Assembly (NCBI GenBank): GCA_019747455.1
Contig: JAIEQT010000641.1
Location: 1-14,106, forward strand
Direction of reading: 5' to 3'
DNA: 14,106 nt
Origin: Chitinophagaceae bacterium
GTDB lineage: Bacteria; Bacteroidota; Bacteroidia; Chitinophagales; Chitinophagaceae
Made by a program: the position numbers and the translations under genes. Positions 14,051 through 14,106 of this stretch are shown piece by piece; positions within the stretch are counted from its first letter, which is position 1, and each line of letters opens with the position of its first letter. Below the pieces are notes generated by a model. It saw nothing but the letters and a program-made list of their open reading frames with translations. It ran no database searches and was not told the origin of the DNA.

Positions 14051-14106
14051 GGTGCGGTAGCTCAGTCGGTAGAGCAAAGGACTGAAAATCCTTGTGTCGC
14101 CGGTTC
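14051..14106 (+). tRNA. tRNA-Phe (GAA), 3' end beyond the window
   Basis: The 5' acceptor strand is GGTGCGG. A D arm follows (GCTC, loop AGTCGGTA, GAGC), then an anticodon stem AAGGA/TCCTT around the loop CTGAAAA with anticodon GAA at 14084-14086. The variable loop is GTGTC, and the T stem begins GCCGG-TTC. The last roughly 20 bases, including the 3' acceptor strand, lie beyond the window. Confidence 0.95.

Noticed and set aside
13777..14085. Open frame overlapping the end of the DUF3050 gene and running into tRNA-Phe
   Set aside because: It translates part of the tRNA and lies in another frame of a recognised gene, with no domain similarity.
1..14106. CRISPR array, insertion sequence, integrase or phage structural genes
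   Set aside because: I saw no regularly spaced repeats of CRISPR length, no transposase or integrase motifs, and no phage structural genes in any frame.

Overview
The window looks like a Bacteroidota chromosome, probably Chitinophagales/Sphingobacteriales-like. The evidence is a Rho factor with a long, low-complexity insert near its N-terminus, a Bacteroidota-type TPR sensor histidine kinase, starts without Shine-Dalgarno sequences, and several TAnnTTTG promoter boxes. The tRNA at the right edge is tRNA-Phe. The left half (about 1-7200) is AT-rich accessory DNA. A 60-base sample counted by eye gave about 33% GC there, against about 43% in rho and about 55% in the 3' part of asnS.

Accessory region, 1-7217. 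It opens with the C-terminal end of an unidentified (+) gene, possibly a PD-(D/E)XK-type nuclease. Next is a divergent system read from 3861-3929. The leftward arm is a 73-aa DUF6140-like protein, a uracil-DNA-glycosylase-fold-like protein, a BCS1-like AAA ATPase, a small RecA/DnaB-like P-loop protein, and a MPPED-like metallophosphoesterase, all tightly spaced or overlapping. The rightward arm is a WYL transcription regulator, a second AAA ATPase that is a full-length paralogue of the first, and an FtsK/HerA-like protein that has lost its Walker A motif. The divergent intergenic region holds a 21-bp near-perfect palindrome centred 19 bp from the nearer edge of a -7-like box on each strand. 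It is a good candidate operator for the WYL protein. A WYL regulator controlling ATPases, a glycosylase-fold protein and a phosphoesterase resembles known defence-locus architecture, but I cannot match it to a named system. A DUF2442/DUF4160 pair follows.

Core region, 7268-14106. A sensor histidine kinase (signal peptide, AMPK-CBM48-like domain, TPR region, one membrane helix, HisKA, HATPase) converges on rho with only 5 bp between them. Its HATPase domain carries an in-frame palindromic repeat. rho and asnS are divergent across 369 non-coding bases that contain overlapping opposed promoter boxes and a repeat-rich asnS leader. asnS is followed by a DUF3050 (haem-oxygenase-like fold) gene and the 5' 56 bases of tRNA-Phe. 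Just upstream of the tRNA lies what may be a decayed copy of its own 5' half.

All function calls come from reading motifs by eye. No database search was possible.
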